Shown here: positions 1-11,814 of the stretch, one piece after another
Position numbering within the stretch: position 1 is the first letter of the stretch
Layout: each line of letters opens with the position of its first letter
Assembly: GCF_049243985.1 (NCBI RefSeq)
Contig: NC_135379.1
Span: 28,407,001 to 28,471,000, forward strand
From: Paroedura picta
Lineage: Eukaryota; Chordata; Lepidosauria; Squamata; Gekkonidae
Direction: 5' to 3'
DNA: 64,000 nucleotides
Notes under the pieces: generated by a model
What the model was told of the DNA's origin: nothing
Seen by the model: the letters and a program-made list of their open reading frames with translations, nothing else
Databases searched by the model: none
Position numbers and translations under genes: made by a program

Positions 1-122
1 ACAAAAGCAAATATGAAATAGTGGTATCAACAATGTAACATCTCAAAATACTGAAACAGATACTTTCAGATGAAATTGTTAAGCAGTCTCCTGCTCTTAA
101 TGCACCTCATGTTCTCCTACAT

Positions 123-499
123 CAGTAGTTCTCAATATGGGGGTCAGGACCCTTTTGGGGGTCGAATGACCCTTTCACGGGTCGCAGCAGGGCAAGCAGC
201 TTGGCTGGGGGGGGCGCCATCCACACAACAGCCTTGTGGGGTAGATTGAGATAGAGCATTCTTCTGTCTGGAGCAGTGGAAAAGAGCAAAATCGAAATGG
301 TGGGACAAGAGGCAGAACTGAGAAACCCCAGAAAAAAAAACAATTTATATACAATCATGAACAATGGATCTTCATGCCATTGGTCAGTTTTGATTTAAGT
401 TCTGTGAAAGAACACTTGCATAATTTTATGGTTGGGGGTCACCACAACATGAGGAAATGTATTAAAGGGTCGCGCCATTAGGAATGTTGAGAACCACTG
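123..499 (-). mobile_element. SPIN-like hAT non-autonomous element, copy 1
   Basis: This 377-bp element has hAT-type ends: read on the minus strand it starts CAGTGGTTCTCAACATTCC, and its other end is a matching TTCTCAA inverted repeat. It is flanked by an 8-bp target duplication, tcctacat (115-122) and tcctacgt (500-507), one mismatch, as expected for hAT. The terminal sequence, including the 'taatacatttcctcatg' and 'ccaaccataaaatta' stretches, resembles the SPIN/OC group of hAT elements as I remember it. It encodes no transposase. A second copy lies in opposite orientation at 62885-63258 and shares the internal sequence. Confidence 0.75.
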
Positions 500-507
500 T
501 CCTACGT

Positions 508-1384
508 CTTACTAATTCTCAATAAGTCTCAATAACGAATACAGACAAGTTTCTGAATTTCTACTTAGTAGGTAACTATTGCAAAAGAAAAGCCCAGTGT
601 AGAACAAGCTATTAACCCAACCAGTGGAACTGAGGAAGATGGGGATAATGGTTAAACTAATAATATGGAGGATGATAATGGAAGAAAGATCACTAAGGCA
701 AGGAGAAAAGAGGGGCATGAAGGAAGAATAATAGAATTTCACCAGCAAAGTCAGGCAATTTCAGCAATTATTAACCAGGTAAAATAAATGTAACATATTA
801 CAGCAGTTCGTTTTTATCCAGTGAACTATTTTTGTTGACTCCAGTCAACTGAGTTTCTACTGCTTCCATTTTTACCCCACCATCAGATGGCCAAAATTTA
901 CAGATTAAAATGTAAGAGATTACAGCTCTGCCTTTTGAGAACCGTGAGACAAATATCTATTTCTATTGAAAACCCAAATTAAACAAGTTGAAAAAGAAAA
1001 AGTCTGCAACAGAGGGAAATGTGAACTTTCTAGACCTCAGAAAGGGAAGTGCCTACCCATTTCAAAGTAAGCTGGTGAGCAGGGGAGATTATTACCCTTT
1101 CAAACAAATTTGTCTGCTTTGTCTATATACACCCAGGTAAGAAGGATCATTTAACATTAAATTTCCAGCATTCAAGTCCACAAAGAAAGTTGAAATATGT
1201 ATTGTCCTCCCCATGGAAGGTTGTTGAAGCAGGATATTTAGAGAAAACACTTTTGTGTTCTGCAAACTTCCCATTCAGCTGTCCAATGCTTATCTCCTTT
1301 TTGATTTTGCTGCTTTATAAAATATGCACAACTTATTTTCAAAATATGCAATACTCCAGTGTAGTTCTATATGTATTTACCTAC
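508..1384. other. HYCC1 intron (incomplete), no feature seen
   Basis: This is AT-rich unique-looking sequence to the left of the second HYCC1 coding exon. I looked on the minus strand for the next hyccin exon, which should begin with LLEPVCHQLFEF-like residues, and did not find it, so that exon should lie beyond the left edge. Confidence 0.5.
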
Positions 1385-1486
1385 CTCACTTTGTGGATCC
1401 TGAATAACTTTATACAAAGATGAAATCAGAAAACTCTTGTTTTTCAGATTTTTAGCATAGCTTGGTATGGATGCTTCTGGTGCTGT
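1385..1486 (-). CDS. HYCC1: HYCC1 (hyccin) second coding exon, partial gene
   Basis: This 102-bp, phase 0-0 exon encodes 34 residues starting [17 protein letters not shown] and ending [13 protein letters not shown]. It closely matches residues 18-51 of human hyccin from memory (TLPETSLPNYATNLKDK... [13 protein letters not shown]). Its acceptor follows a T-run ending in TAG, and its donor is GTAGGT on the minus strand. Hyccin is a subunit of the plasma-membrane PI4KA complex, where its N-terminal domain contacts TTC7. The remaining exons lie to the left of the window. The paralogue HYCC2 is less likely because KLHL7 and NUP42 lie next to the gene, as for HYCC1 in human. Confidence 0.9.
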
Positions 1487-1614
1487 CTAAAAAAAATGTA
1501 CGCAAACATTAATCTAAAATATAAATATAATAAACCAACAGCAGAAGTTTCCTTTCTATAGAAAATGTATTAATCCTAAAAGTAGAGTTCTATTGATATA
1601 GCTTAGAACAATAA

Positions 1615-1895
1615 ACTTGCAGGGGGCCTGCAAAACAGAGCTCTTCCACCAGGTTTATGGTTGAGGCTGGGGTCGGCGAGGCAGATCGAAGCCCTCCCAC
1701 CCCCCCCCTTTGGGTATGAGCAGTGTATTGATTCTTCCCCCCTCTGGTTAGTGGGGGAGGGGGTGGGAGGGGATGTTTCTGCCATGTTGGGGTTTTTATG
1801 TCTTTTAGTAGGGGTTTTATGAGACTTGTAAACCACCACGAGACAGCTTCGGAAGTGGGGGGAAATAAATTGAAAAAACAAACAAACAAACCAGC
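1615..1895 (+). mobile_element. L2-like LINE 3' fragment
   Basis: The sequence begins in the 'gcctgcaaaacagagctc' block and continues through the 3' untranslated region to an A-rich tail near 1890. It matches the 3' part of the longer LINE at 43012-44072 (gcctgcaaaaaggagctcct). The LINE is strongly 5'-truncated and lies in HYCC1 intron 2, between the first two coding exons. Confidence 0.6.
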
Positions 1896-2239
1896 AGCAT
1901 CTATTTTCTGAGATATATTCTCAGAAAGGACTGGAACCAACACAAAACACTGCCCCTCAAATCCTACCTAGCCAACCAGTCCATACAGAGTCCATTGTCA
2001 ATGGTATGTATTTTCCCTGTTTATCTTTCAGTGCAGATAATCCACCAGTGACCAAGACTATTTGAAAATTAGATCAAAAAACTAAATTTACATGTATTTT
2101 ATCCTTTGCAGCTTGTGTGCTGCTTCAGGCTTTGATACAAACAGGAATTACAATACTATTTCAAGCAAAATAGAGATAAATATTGTGTGCTATCAAAAAA
2201 TTATTAGCAGTCCATATTTAAAATACTACTGAAGATTAC

Positions 2240-2290
2240 CTTGAATTCTGATAGCCATTCTTCTACAATCCCTGTATCCACAGCCAACAT
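2240..2290 (-). CDS. HYCC1: HYCC1 (hyccin) first coding exon with start codon
   Basis: On the minus strand, ATG at 2290-2288 opens MLAVDTGIVEEWLSEFK and is followed by a GTAATC donor. Human hyccin begins MFTSEKGVVEEWLSEFK from memory. Both coding segments are 17 codons and end at the same phase-0 junction, so this is the orthologous first coding exon with a changed N-tip. An in-frame TGA lies 24 bases upstream of the ATG, so translation cannot start further up in this exon. Another ATG at 2300-2298 is out of frame. The 5' edge of the exon is uncertain: pyrimidine-rich sequence with AG candidates lies at about 2310-2340. Exon 1 is presumed non-coding, in the CpG-rich block near 10.1-11.1 kb. 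Confidence 0.88.
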
Positions 2291-2430
2291 CTTCCAACAT
2301 TTGTTCTGAAGTTTTCAACCTTTAAGTTGATAGGAAAAAGCAGGTGTTATTTTGAAATATATTTTTTTCTCCACAAAAAAACTGGATGCACTAGAACAGT
2401 GGTGGCCAAACTGTCTCTCCGGATGTCCAG

Positions 2431-3390
2431 GGTTTGTTTGTTTATTTATTTTTGGATTTATATACTGCCATTCCCGAGTGGGCTCACGGCGGATTACAAA
2501 AAATAAAAGAGTAAAAACATAATAAAACTCCATAATTTCTCTTAATATTACTACTACTACTACTACTACTATTAAGGTGGCAGGCAAAAAAAACCCACTA
2601 TCTCATCGCCTCATCCAACCAGGGGCCAGTCTTTCTGCTGTTCTTTTTTGGGAATGAGGAATCAGATCAATCAGATGGACATGGGGGAATCCCAGATCGA
2701 ATATTGGGACCCCGCCCTGGCCTCAATTGTACACCTGGTGGAAGAGCTCCGTCTTGCAGGCCCTGCAGAAAATTAACAATTCCGGCAAGGCCCTTAGCTC
2801 TTCCAAGAGCTCATTCCACCAGGTTGGGACCAGGACCAAAACGGCCTTGGCCAGGGTCTAGGCCAGGCAAATATCACAAGGGCCCGGAACTACCAGTAAA
2901 TTTATATCTGTAGAACGAAGAGCCCTGTGGGGGGCATAAGCAACCAAGCGGGGTCTTGCAGGTAGGCAGAACCCAGATGGCATATAGCCTTAAAGGTCAG
3001 TACCAAAACCTTGAACTTGACCTCGAAACAGACTGGTAACCAGTGCAGATATCGGAGCACCGGCTGAATATGGGCCCTCCATGATGTCCTAGTGAGGACC
3101 CTGGCAGGCACATTCTGTACCAGCTGTAACTTCTGGATCAAAGACAAGGACAGGCCCGTGTAGAGCGAATTACAAAAGTCTAGTCTGGAAGTGACCATTG
3201 CATGGATCACTGTGGCCAAGTGGTCCGAAGACAGGTAGGACGCTAGTAGCCTGGCTTAGCGAAGATGGGAAAATGCCATCCGGGCTACTTTCATGACATG
3301 AACCTCCATTGAAAGGGAGGCATCAAAGGTCACTCCCAAATTCCTGGCAACTGGTGCAGGTGTTAATTGCATCCCATCCAGGCATCAGAG
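2431..3390 (-). mobile_element. L2-like LINE, 5'-truncated
   Basis: On the minus strand the sequence encodes the C-terminal part of an L2-type ORF2, recognisable by [32 protein letters not shown] and YLHWLPVCFEVKFK. Upstream lies the NLGV...DASLSMEV block. It ends in a 3' tail reading gtatataaatccaaaaataa. The reading frame is broken in several places. It is the same family as the copy at 43012-44072. Confidence 0.75.
2549..2573 (+). repeat. (TAC)n microsatellite
   Basis: About eight copies of the triplet TAC lie within the 3' tail of the L2-like LINE. Confidence 0.9.
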
Positions 3391-3430
3391 ATGCGCTTCC
3401 ATGATAATTGTAGTCCATGGACATCTGGAG

Positions 3431-6040
3431 AGCCACAGAGCCTGCACTAGAAAGTAGATATCCACAAGAATGGCAAATCCTCTGTTTCTACTGCTCTGTA
3501 TTATCTTTTTTAAAATTGTGCATAAAAACAACACTGCACATTTTAACTCTAATAGTTAATGTTTTATTTGGCTCCAGGAGGGGAGGGCGGGGATCAGAGC
3601 AGATGGTGAAAGGGAGGGAAGGGGTGTAATGCAGGGAGGGAATGTGAGAGTCTATAGGCCGAAGAGACAGGCAGTTCCAAATTCCTACAGGGCTACATTC
3701 TATATACCTAACTACATAGACATCACTAAATAATGGCAGAAACAACTGGATTCTGACATTCTGCTCCTCTAAAATTAGCCCCCAGCAGTCAGAGATTATG
3801 GGGAAAGTCTCAGGGAATAGGCTGAAAGTCCCAGACCAGCCTGGGAGCTCGGAAATTAGAAAGTTGACTCATGTTTGTAGTGAGTACAACACAAACTAAA
3901 ATTCTTCAGAGACTTGCATCTTCCCATACCCATTCGCTCTCAACAGCTAAATATGTCAGCTTCAGAAACCCTGTTCAGGTTTAGCAACAAACAGATTTTA
4001 TCATATATTAGAAAATACATAAAGTATCAATAAACTATCCTTAATTTAATAAATATTTATAATTTTGAAGGCAAGCATAAAGAACTAAAATAATTTATAT
4101 GCTTTCAAAATAATCAGAAATCTAGATTTCACTGTATTTCCAATACATACAAGTCTGTTTTTATAAAACAGTTTCCAAAAAGTTGACTCAGGGATTTAAA
4201 AAGCAGAAGTTGGGTGTGGTCATATTTTTCATTTTATATAAGAAGCACACATTTTCTAGAAAAAAATCAATTTTCTCCAGGAACCTCATTTACATGTTTT
4301 CTTATTTAGTAATTCAATATTTACATAATGAACAATTGTTCATCGACTCTGCATCTTCACTGAAAGGCCAGTTGTACACAATAAATATGCGACATGGCAT
4401 AGAAATGAATTGTAAAATAAAGTGAACATGTGAGCCTGTAACACCAATAAGTTCACAATATTTTAACTTAATAGCCTGCTTAGCCACATATACCCATATT
4501 ACTCTCTTGTAGGCATAAAAGTAAAAGCTATAAAGCTTTCTTACCTGGTAACATGAAAGAGATTTTTACATGGAAATTTCATTTTATCTAAAAATCATCA
4601 TCTATGTTTTGTTCTCTTCCCTACAAAATAGAATTCACTCCATGATTTGAATCCTGTTTTGGAAGGGAGAAACAGAGATCAATGTTTTTAACATGAGAGA
4701 CCCACCTACTCATTCAGAGAATGACAACCCTATTTATTGTTGAATCTGAACCATGCCATGCTTATTTATAAAGCAGTTCTCAAAGACAACTATGAAATAT
4801 TGAACTGCAGAAATAAATCAGAATGTATGTTTTTGAAAGTATAAAGTATATATTTTAGAAATTCTCTTCCACAATCATCAAATCTAAATTACAATGCATC
4901 AAATGTACACACAGCTGACTGCAAAACTGATTGTTATAGTATTATGTTGTCACCCACTCTGAGCTGCATAGAAAGGGCAGTTTATAATAAAGATTTACTG
5001 ATTTGGGGATTCACTCTTTTTGGAAATATTCTCTTGGAGTCATGTTTGTACAACACTGACCAAAAAGAACCATTGATCTTACCCAGTATCTCATTGTGTT
5101 GGTCAAGAATCAATTATAGGTACTGGCCCAAAAAACCTACAAATTGGCTGAGCTCTTAAAAATGAAACTGCAAACTTCGCAAAAGTTTCCAAATTCAGAG
5201 CACCAGTCAAGCACATGTGTAATATGTTTTATCCATATCTGAGGCATCAACAAAATGCCTTCTTCATATTGTTTCCATATTTTTATTTCTACCTACACAA
5301 TATATATGTATTAATTCTAATAGATTAAATTAAATGCTTAACCAATTATCTTAGTCTTGGAATAATTTCATCACAACATGTGATACTCTTGTTAATATTG
5401 ATGGTTTCTAGTCACATGAAACCCATGGTCAAAACAACTTAAAAACAGTTTAGATTCTTAGACAGATAAATTATGTCTCCAGAAGGATTTGCAAGACAAA
5501 GACTGTAATCGTCACTTTATATATTTGTAAGGTGCTAGAAATAACATTCCCTAATTAAAGCTTACAAGTAACAAAAACAGGGCAACCAGCAGTTAAATGT
5601 AACATTTAAAAGGTGTAATACAGATAAATATAAAATGTAAATGAAGTCACAAGAAACTCTAGTTTTCTTTAGAAACAGAAAGTAAAATAGTGATTGAACA
5701 TTGTAATAGTTTCAAACTAAAATGCTACAAAAACATTCTGCTCTAGGTTTTACAATTAAAACATAGTTTTATACTGGTTTTTTTAATTTGCAAGTTGTAT
5801 GGGACACCGTTTTTATATACAAAAAGCTCAACAGAACCCTGTACTTTGTTGACATTTTCATTTGACTAAATATTCTTTTTAAAGAGACAATTACATTCTG
5901 TGAATGAGTACACCAAGGGAAGCATATATGGGGAACACCATCAAAGACTTTAAATCTAGGACAAGCAGCATTCTAAAGTTATTCAACAGTTACTCAGTGG
6001 TACGTCTACCAGTTCCATACTTCACATTCTTTACTAAGTT
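3431..6040. other. HYCC1 intron 1, mostly unique AT-rich sequence
   Basis: I see no exon or complete repeat here. A short stretch at about 4945-4998 (cacccactctgagctgcata...ataataaa) resembles the 3' tail of the L2-like LINEs but is too short to call. Confidence 0.4.
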
Positions 6041-6047
6041 CACAGAA

Positions 6048-6300
6048 CGTTTGAGTCCAGTGACACCTTTAAGACCAACAAAGTTTTACTAATGCATACA
6101 TTTTCATGTGCATGCACAACTTCATCATAATCATTCAACAGATACAGTGAAACCATTACATATAAGTAGAAAGGTGGGTTATATCTGACAAAGTATACAT
6201 GCACATAAAAGCTTATATACACCTTGAATAAAACTTTCTTAGCCTTAAAGGTGCCACTGAACTCAACCTTTGGACTGCTGCATCAGACCAAGACAGCTAC
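6048..6300. repeat. Foldback pair of an 'agtcca...caccttta' repeat
   Basis: The plus-strand arm at 6053-6110 reads gagtccagtgacacctttaa, then gaccaacaaag. The reversed arm at 6227-6300 reads cttaaaggtgccactgaact. The arms are separated by about 110 bases. The same unit occurs singly at about 7545-7690, 42455-42640 and 50805-50865, and as a second foldback at 46185-46325. The repeat class is not recognised with confidence. Confidence 0.6.
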
Positions 6301-6810
6301 ATGCCTGAATCTAAGTTCACAGAGACAAGCATTAGTAAGTACAAAATGCTTTTACACAAATAAGTTCCAATGAACTAGATCTATAATAGTGGGTTTCGGG
6401 AACACAATTTTATACTGCAACCCATCTTCTGTTCCTATAGTGTGTAAAAAGACTGTAAGACTAGAAGTACAATGCCACACACAGTATGACTTCAGCCAGT
6501 CTGACAAGAACTCTGAGCAGGTTTCTGGGTAAGAAACTAGCCTTAATATGTTGACACTAACCTAGATGGCACAACAAATTAAAGTTGGATCAAGTGCTAC
6601 TTTTAAAAGTTTTCAATTTCAGGTCTCACACAAAAGGAAGAAGGGATCATGTGACTTTGAAAATAGACAGGTCTCAAATTAATAATAAACTCCAGTTTGC
6701 TCTCAGTGTCTAAATATAGCCCAACAGTGAAATCCTATCTAGAATGTATGCCCACTAGGGCAAAGGTAAAATCACTTTTAAAACCTCCTATCCTAGCAGA
6801 GCATATAGAT

Positions 6811-7228
6811 TAGCGATCCCCAACCTGTGGGCCGCGGACCACATGTAGTCCATCAACTAATTGGAGGTGGGCCGCAAAGGACGCCTTCTCCCCCCACCCC
6901 CTGGCCCTTTACAACACACTTCGGGTGTCATTGTCTACCATCACTCCCAGATAGGACTACCTCATTGCAGAGAAACAAGCTCAGGGTTCCCATTGATTTG
7001 TCATTGTCATGAGTTAAAATTTCCATGAAAATAAAATGTTCCTTATGTTCATTGTTGTGGTGTGTCTGTATCTTATTTTGAAGGGATGTTTAAACATTAC
7101 CATAGCGATCAGAGCGCGTTAGGGCAGTGGTTGAGAGTAGAGGAGTAAACTACCCCCCCCACACTGGGCCTCAGTAAAATTGTCAAGCGTTGAGTGGTCC
7201 CCGGTGATAAAAAGGTTGGGGACCACTG
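6811..7228 (+). mobile_element. hAT-like non-autonomous element
   Basis: The left end is tagcgatccccaacctg and the right end is ggttggggaccactg, an inverted repeat of the CAGYGGTYCCCAACC type. The flanks carry an 8-bp target duplication, atatagat (6803-6810) and atattgat (7229-7236), one mismatch. No transposase coding is seen. The inner right sequence (cctcagtaaaattgtcaagc) recurs inverted in the element at 8386-8746. Confidence 0.75.
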
Positions 7229-7544
7229 ATATTGATAACCCAGAACAGAGCATCTGCAATGGCACAACACTTTTCTTTCTACAGAAGCTACCACAGGCAG
7301 AAGTGAGGCACCACATTACCTCCCCATGGATAGGACCTAGTGTCTTCCCTGCTGCTTCTAAATCAACCCTTTTCAACTGTTTGACTGTGGAGTAACCCCT
7401 GAAATGTTCTTGAGGCTTCAAGTAACCTCGGACGTGATGTCAGCTGGACACACCTCCCTAACACATCCCCAAAAGTCACATATTTACAGTGTGCATGGCA
7501 CCACTAATAAAATAAATTGCTTGTTAGAAATTAAGCAGCACAAC

Positions 7545-7690
7545 TAAACAAAATCAGAGCCCAGTAGCACCTTTAAAACCAACAAAGATTTATTCATGGC
7601 GTGAGTTTTTGAGTGCAAGCACCCTTCGTCAGACTATGATCTTCTTACATGACAGGGAATATATAGCAAAAATCAGTTCTAATTTAGAAA
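7545..7690 (+). repeat. Dispersed 'cagtagcacctttaaa' repeat
   Basis: It shares cccagtagcaccttta, caacaaagatttattca and, further on, ggaatatatagcaaaaa with the copy at 42455-42640. It is a dispersed repeat of unassigned class. Confidence 0.6.
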
Positions 7691-8385
7691 TTAGTTTCAT
7701 TTTTGTTAGTGCAGTATGCTAAACAGTCAATTTTGACTGAACAAAACAAAGCGTTCATCTCAGCTGTCATAAGGCCCACCATGAAAAGCAGCAATTCTCT
7801 CCAGGGGGAATTATCTGTATGATTTGGAGATCGCCTATAACTGTCAAAGATCTCCAGGCACCACCAGGAACTTGGCAATCTTAGCAACATATTTTTCTAG
7901 GGTCAGAAATGGCTGCAAGGGCAAGTGGAAACTGGGGAAGAAAAGAATCCTTGTGCAGACTGTGCACAGTTCTTGCACTGGATCTAGGCAGAGTAGCTCT
8001 CACCTAGAGATGCCAGCCTCCAGGTGGGACCTAGGTATCCCCTGGAATTGCAGCTCATTGCAGCTCTAGACTACAGATAACAGTTTACCTGCGAAAAGAT
8101 AGTTGTTTTGGAAGGTAGTCTTCTTCTGTACTTTCATTGTACGCAAATCCATCAAGGCTACCTTAAAAATCCCAAAAGACCTCCAACTTATCATTGGCAA
8201 CTTAGGGAGGGATCAAGTCGACCTGCCCAAATAAGGCGAAAACCACCGCAATACTTTTTTTTAGTTAAATTTTTTTTTTCACAATTAAATCTTCCCCAAC
8301 TGGAGTAACGCCTCTGGGGCTCAGGAGTAACATAGTCAACTACATAAATATGGTGTGTGCAATTATCTGAACAAGTTCTCTAGAT

Positions 8386-8746
8386 CAGCGGTCCCCAACC
8401 TTTTTATCACCGGGGACCAGTCAACGCTTGACAATTTTACTGAGGCCCAGGGGGGGGGCAGTCTTTTGCCGAGGGACGTTGCCGTCGCCTGAGCCCCTGC
8501 TCCATTTGCTTTTCCGCCGGCGCCTCTGACTTTCCACCACCCGCTGGGGGGCGCTGCTAGCAGCAGCTGCACAGTGCCATGCCAAGGGGGAGCCCCAGCC
8601 ACAGCGGCCACCGAAGAGCACCGAAGGTGAGCCCGCGGCAGAGTGGCAGAGCAGCTCCCGATGCAGCAATCGGGGAGGAGGATGATGAGGAGTTGTGGCC
8701 CGGTACCGACTGATCCACGGACTGGGACCAGGGTTGGGGGCCACTG
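8386..8746 (-). mobile_element. hAT-like element related to 6811-7228, GC-rich core
   Basis: It starts cagcggtccccaacctttt and ends gggttgggggccactg, matching the hAT-type ends of the element at 6811-7228. Its first 70 bases are the reverse complement of that element's right end. The GC-rich core (8460-8700) creates long open frames on both strands that show no protein family and should not be read as genes. No clear target duplication was found. Confidence 0.65.
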
Positions 8747-8811
8747 GGGCCAGATGATCACTGGACTACACAGGCATTCAAATCCTCTCCTGGGTTCCCC
8801 ATGACCTATAG

Positions 8812-8962
8812 CAGCGGTCCGCAACCTTTTTGGGGTTGCAGACCGGGGGGGGGGGGCGATCCGGGTGCCCCTGCACAAACATGCATGTGTGGCAGTTTTG
8901 CGCATGCACGCATGCATGGACCTGCTATGCATGCGTGCTTGCCCACAGGTTGGGGATCACTA
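8812..8962 (+). mobile_element. Short hAT-like MITE
   Basis: It starts cagcggtccgcaaccttttt and ends aggttggggatcacta. The interior holds a run of alternating 'catgcatg' motifs. It is the same end-type as its two neighbours, 65 bases downstream of the previous element, with no clear target duplication. Confidence 0.6.
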
Positions 8963-10079
8963 CTTTACTGAACATGGTTTCTGAAAGTTGCAGAAAACGA
9001 ATTCTTTTAAAGAATTCCAAAGGGCTCACTTATGGCAACATCATACATAAAACGGCTGCCATTGTATTACTGAAATATATGAAAACCTACTTAATCAATG
9101 TAATACTTTGCCTTTCATGCAGACGCCAACTATATGTTAAGTGAATATAGAGAGGATGCCAAGTAGCCATTTAAAAAACTATCAATTCATTCTACCTTCA
9201 ATTTGAAACATATGACCCATATATTTCAATGAGAACATTTCAAGCCAGAATGAAAAATAATGTGTTTTTTAAGGTTAAGTTTCCCACAATGACTTTTCCA
9301 GGCAAGTACCCAAGATTGCAACATCATACAAGGAGACTAAAATATCTGGACACAGATTTCTGCCTACACAGAGGCTTAAAGATCACAGCTCAGAACATAC
9401 CTACTTCAGCGTACTAAAATTAATAGAGATTAGCAAATGATAACCTATATTTCATGGAGACATTTCAAGCCACAGGCATATAAAAATTGTAAAACACTCA
9501 ATGTGAAAAAGAAACAATACTTAAGAGCAAATTTCAAATTCAATTTGAGTTGCACAACCATGATGTTAATTTCAAAGGATATATGAAAGTGCCTGAGGAT
9601 GATCTTTAAGCAAAGCATTAATGCAGTTACATTAGCAAATTCCTATTACCATAAAATGATTTATAGTAGTGTCAACACATGTTTTATCTTACTGCTAGTG
9701 CATGTTAGTATGGCAAAGAAGACATTACTTCTAGGCACTGAGCATTAGTTTTACAGTGATCCACTTCATCCTAACAGCTAAAAGCCCGAAGTAACAACTA
9801 CAGGTCCGAAGAAGAATTTCCATGCCAGTCATTGCACCGTCTTCCTTAAATCAGCTTGTCAGACCACATCACAGGAATTTTCAACCTTCAAAGCCAAATA
9901 AATGCCATGGCCCCATGAAACACTTTTTAAAAAGGAATTATGGTGCCGATGCTCAAATGCTAAGAACTTTGGGAACAGAGACTATTAAAATGGAGGGCAG
10001 AGGACGACGCAGAAAAATAGGACCGACATTATCATCATCATCAGTAAAAATAAAATCCACGCCAGTTCTTAGGAGTGTT
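8963..10079. other. HYCC1 intron 1, no feature seen
   Basis: This is AT-rich sequence. A 122-codon plus-strand open frame around 9822-10190 has no recognisable domain and runs into the CpG-rich region, so I do not call it. Confidence 0.4.
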
Positions 10080-11080
10080 AGCTGGAGGCCAGCCGCGGTG
10101 GAAACTGTATCCGACGAGGAACTGGCGATGTTCAGCACAGGCTCGGCTAAGCTTGGACACGTGCGGCCCCATCTATGCACACTTCCCTAACGACGACGGG
10201 GCTCGCTGTCGAGTTAATTATGCAAAAAGAAAAAAGAACGAGAGGAAAGGCAGGCAGGGAGGCAGAAGCGCAATAAGTTGCGTCCATACAAGGAGACGCT
10301 ACAAAGCCCAGGCATCCCAAGCCGATCTCTGGCCGAAGCCTCAAGCAGGCGACAGCCTGAAGCCTCTGCATCGGCATTCCGACACTCTCTGCCCGATGAG
10401 ACGCTCACAGGCACACCCCCCCCCCCGCGCCCGGTAGTGTCCTCGGGCCGGGACTAGAGGGCAGCAAACGCTCCCCTAAGCCCCGCTTCCCTGCCCGCTC
10501 TCCGAAAAGGGGCGGGGGGGGGGAGGCATCGAGAGGAAAGGATCGACTCAAACCTTCGAACTCTCCAGGAGAAAGAAATCCGCCCGCCGCCGCCGCTCTC
10601 TGCCCGCAGCCGTTACTCAACCGTCGCTTCCAACCGTCCCAACCAACCGGGGAAGGATTCTCTTCGTCAGAAAACAAAAGTTCTCCCCGTGCCAGTAACC
10701 AGGCTCGCCCCCTTCCGTAGCCAGTGCTGCGCCAGGTCGGCTCGCGCCTCAGGGAACTCGTCTTCGTTTCTCCGCTCGCCCGCTTGCCAAGGGGAGCCAA
10801 CGAGAGCGCACGGCAAAGAAAGAAAGAAAGAGACTGTCAGGGGGACTTGGAGCACAGCAGGCACCCGCACCACCCTGCAGGGCTTGTTACTGAGAGGCCG
10901 GAGGGAAGGCCAATCGTGACGCCACGACCACCATCCTCACCAATCGAAGCTCGCAGGGGGTGGGAGCTGTAGTCGATCCCGCCTCCTTTTTTCTCCGAAG
11001 GGGTGGAGCTACCCCACTGCGAGAAAGGCGATACAGCGTGAGTTAAACGGACGCGTGGTCGGAATACTTGGGGGCGGGAC
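10080..11080 (-). promoter_or_regulatory. HYCC1: CpG-rich presumed HYCC1 promoter and first exon
   Basis: This is about 1 kb of GC-rich, CpG-dense sequence, in sharp contrast to its AT-rich flanks. It lies about 8 kb upstream of the first HYCC1 coding exon in the minus orientation, where the untranslated exon 1 and promoter are expected. Two CCAAT boxes sit at 10910-10914 and 10940-10944, and a GGGGCGGGAC GC-box near 11071. I could not pin down the first splice donor. The island might also drive a divergent plus-strand transcript, but no gene is visible there. Confidence 0.65.
10910..10944 (+). promoter_or_regulatory. Paired CCAAT boxes
   Basis: Two CCAATCG motifs start 30 bases apart. The first is followed directly by TGACG. 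The spacing suits paired NF-Y sites in a CpG-island promoter. Function is inferred from the motifs only. Confidence 0.4.
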
Positions 11081-11814
11081 TTTGGTTGTGTCGTCATCAG
11101 CTGATTGACAATACGCAACACAATCGGTTTTGCTGGGGTTAAAGAAGGTGAAGGGGCTGCTTTGTCCATCGCAGGTCCAGGAGATTATTGTGGCGATTAA
11201 TCCCATCTGCCGCCTTTGTTTGAGACAAACGATCGGTCTGCCTCCAAAGTACCAGAATCGTATTAAAGACTACATTTTTTTTTACAAAAATTACTGTTCA
11301 GCGAATCACGTGCTTCACCATCGTGGAATTATTCTTAACGACTCCATGGGAAAGGTCAGACTGCCGTAGCAGGCAAGTGTGTAACAATGTTGGATGTATA
11401 TTAGTTCCCTTTCTTATGGAGCCTAAAGTGGCATATATAATATAGATAAAATACATAATAAGAACATTTTTAAAGTACAATTTAGGACTGCTTGTAATGT
11501 AATCATATGTGTTTCTAAATAAAGCTATATTTAACTGCTTCTCAGGTCAGAAGTAAGGGGGCCCTCTAGGGGTTAAAATTCTAGCAAAGAAACAGTCCCA
11601 CTGAAATATATTGGTACAGCACTTTAACATAAGTTTTCCTTCTAATACCATGTTTGTTAATTTCATCCCTATTAATAGAATGAGGCCACCCACAAACACA
11701 GTAAGGGTTTCTGAATATAGAATACACACACATATATATACATATACATCCATACATCCTGCTTAAAATCATACAACAATGCATAGCAACAACCATTGAA
11801 AGGGAATTACCAGA
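11081..11814. other. Intergenic, no gene seen
   Basis: This is the transition from CpG-rich to AT-rich sequence, with a short (AC/AT)n tract near 11722-11748. A 79-codon open frame from 11130 has no family signature. Confidence 0.4.

Noticed and set aside
8363-8932. 189-codon minus-strand open frame and overlapping frames
   Set aside because: It spans two hAT-like repeats and their GC-rich core and shows no protein family or codon pattern.
10405-11169. Several 65-130-codon frames on both strands
   Set aside because: CpG-rich sequence has few stop codons by composition. No conserved peptide is recognisable and HYCC1 exon 1 is expected to be non-coding.
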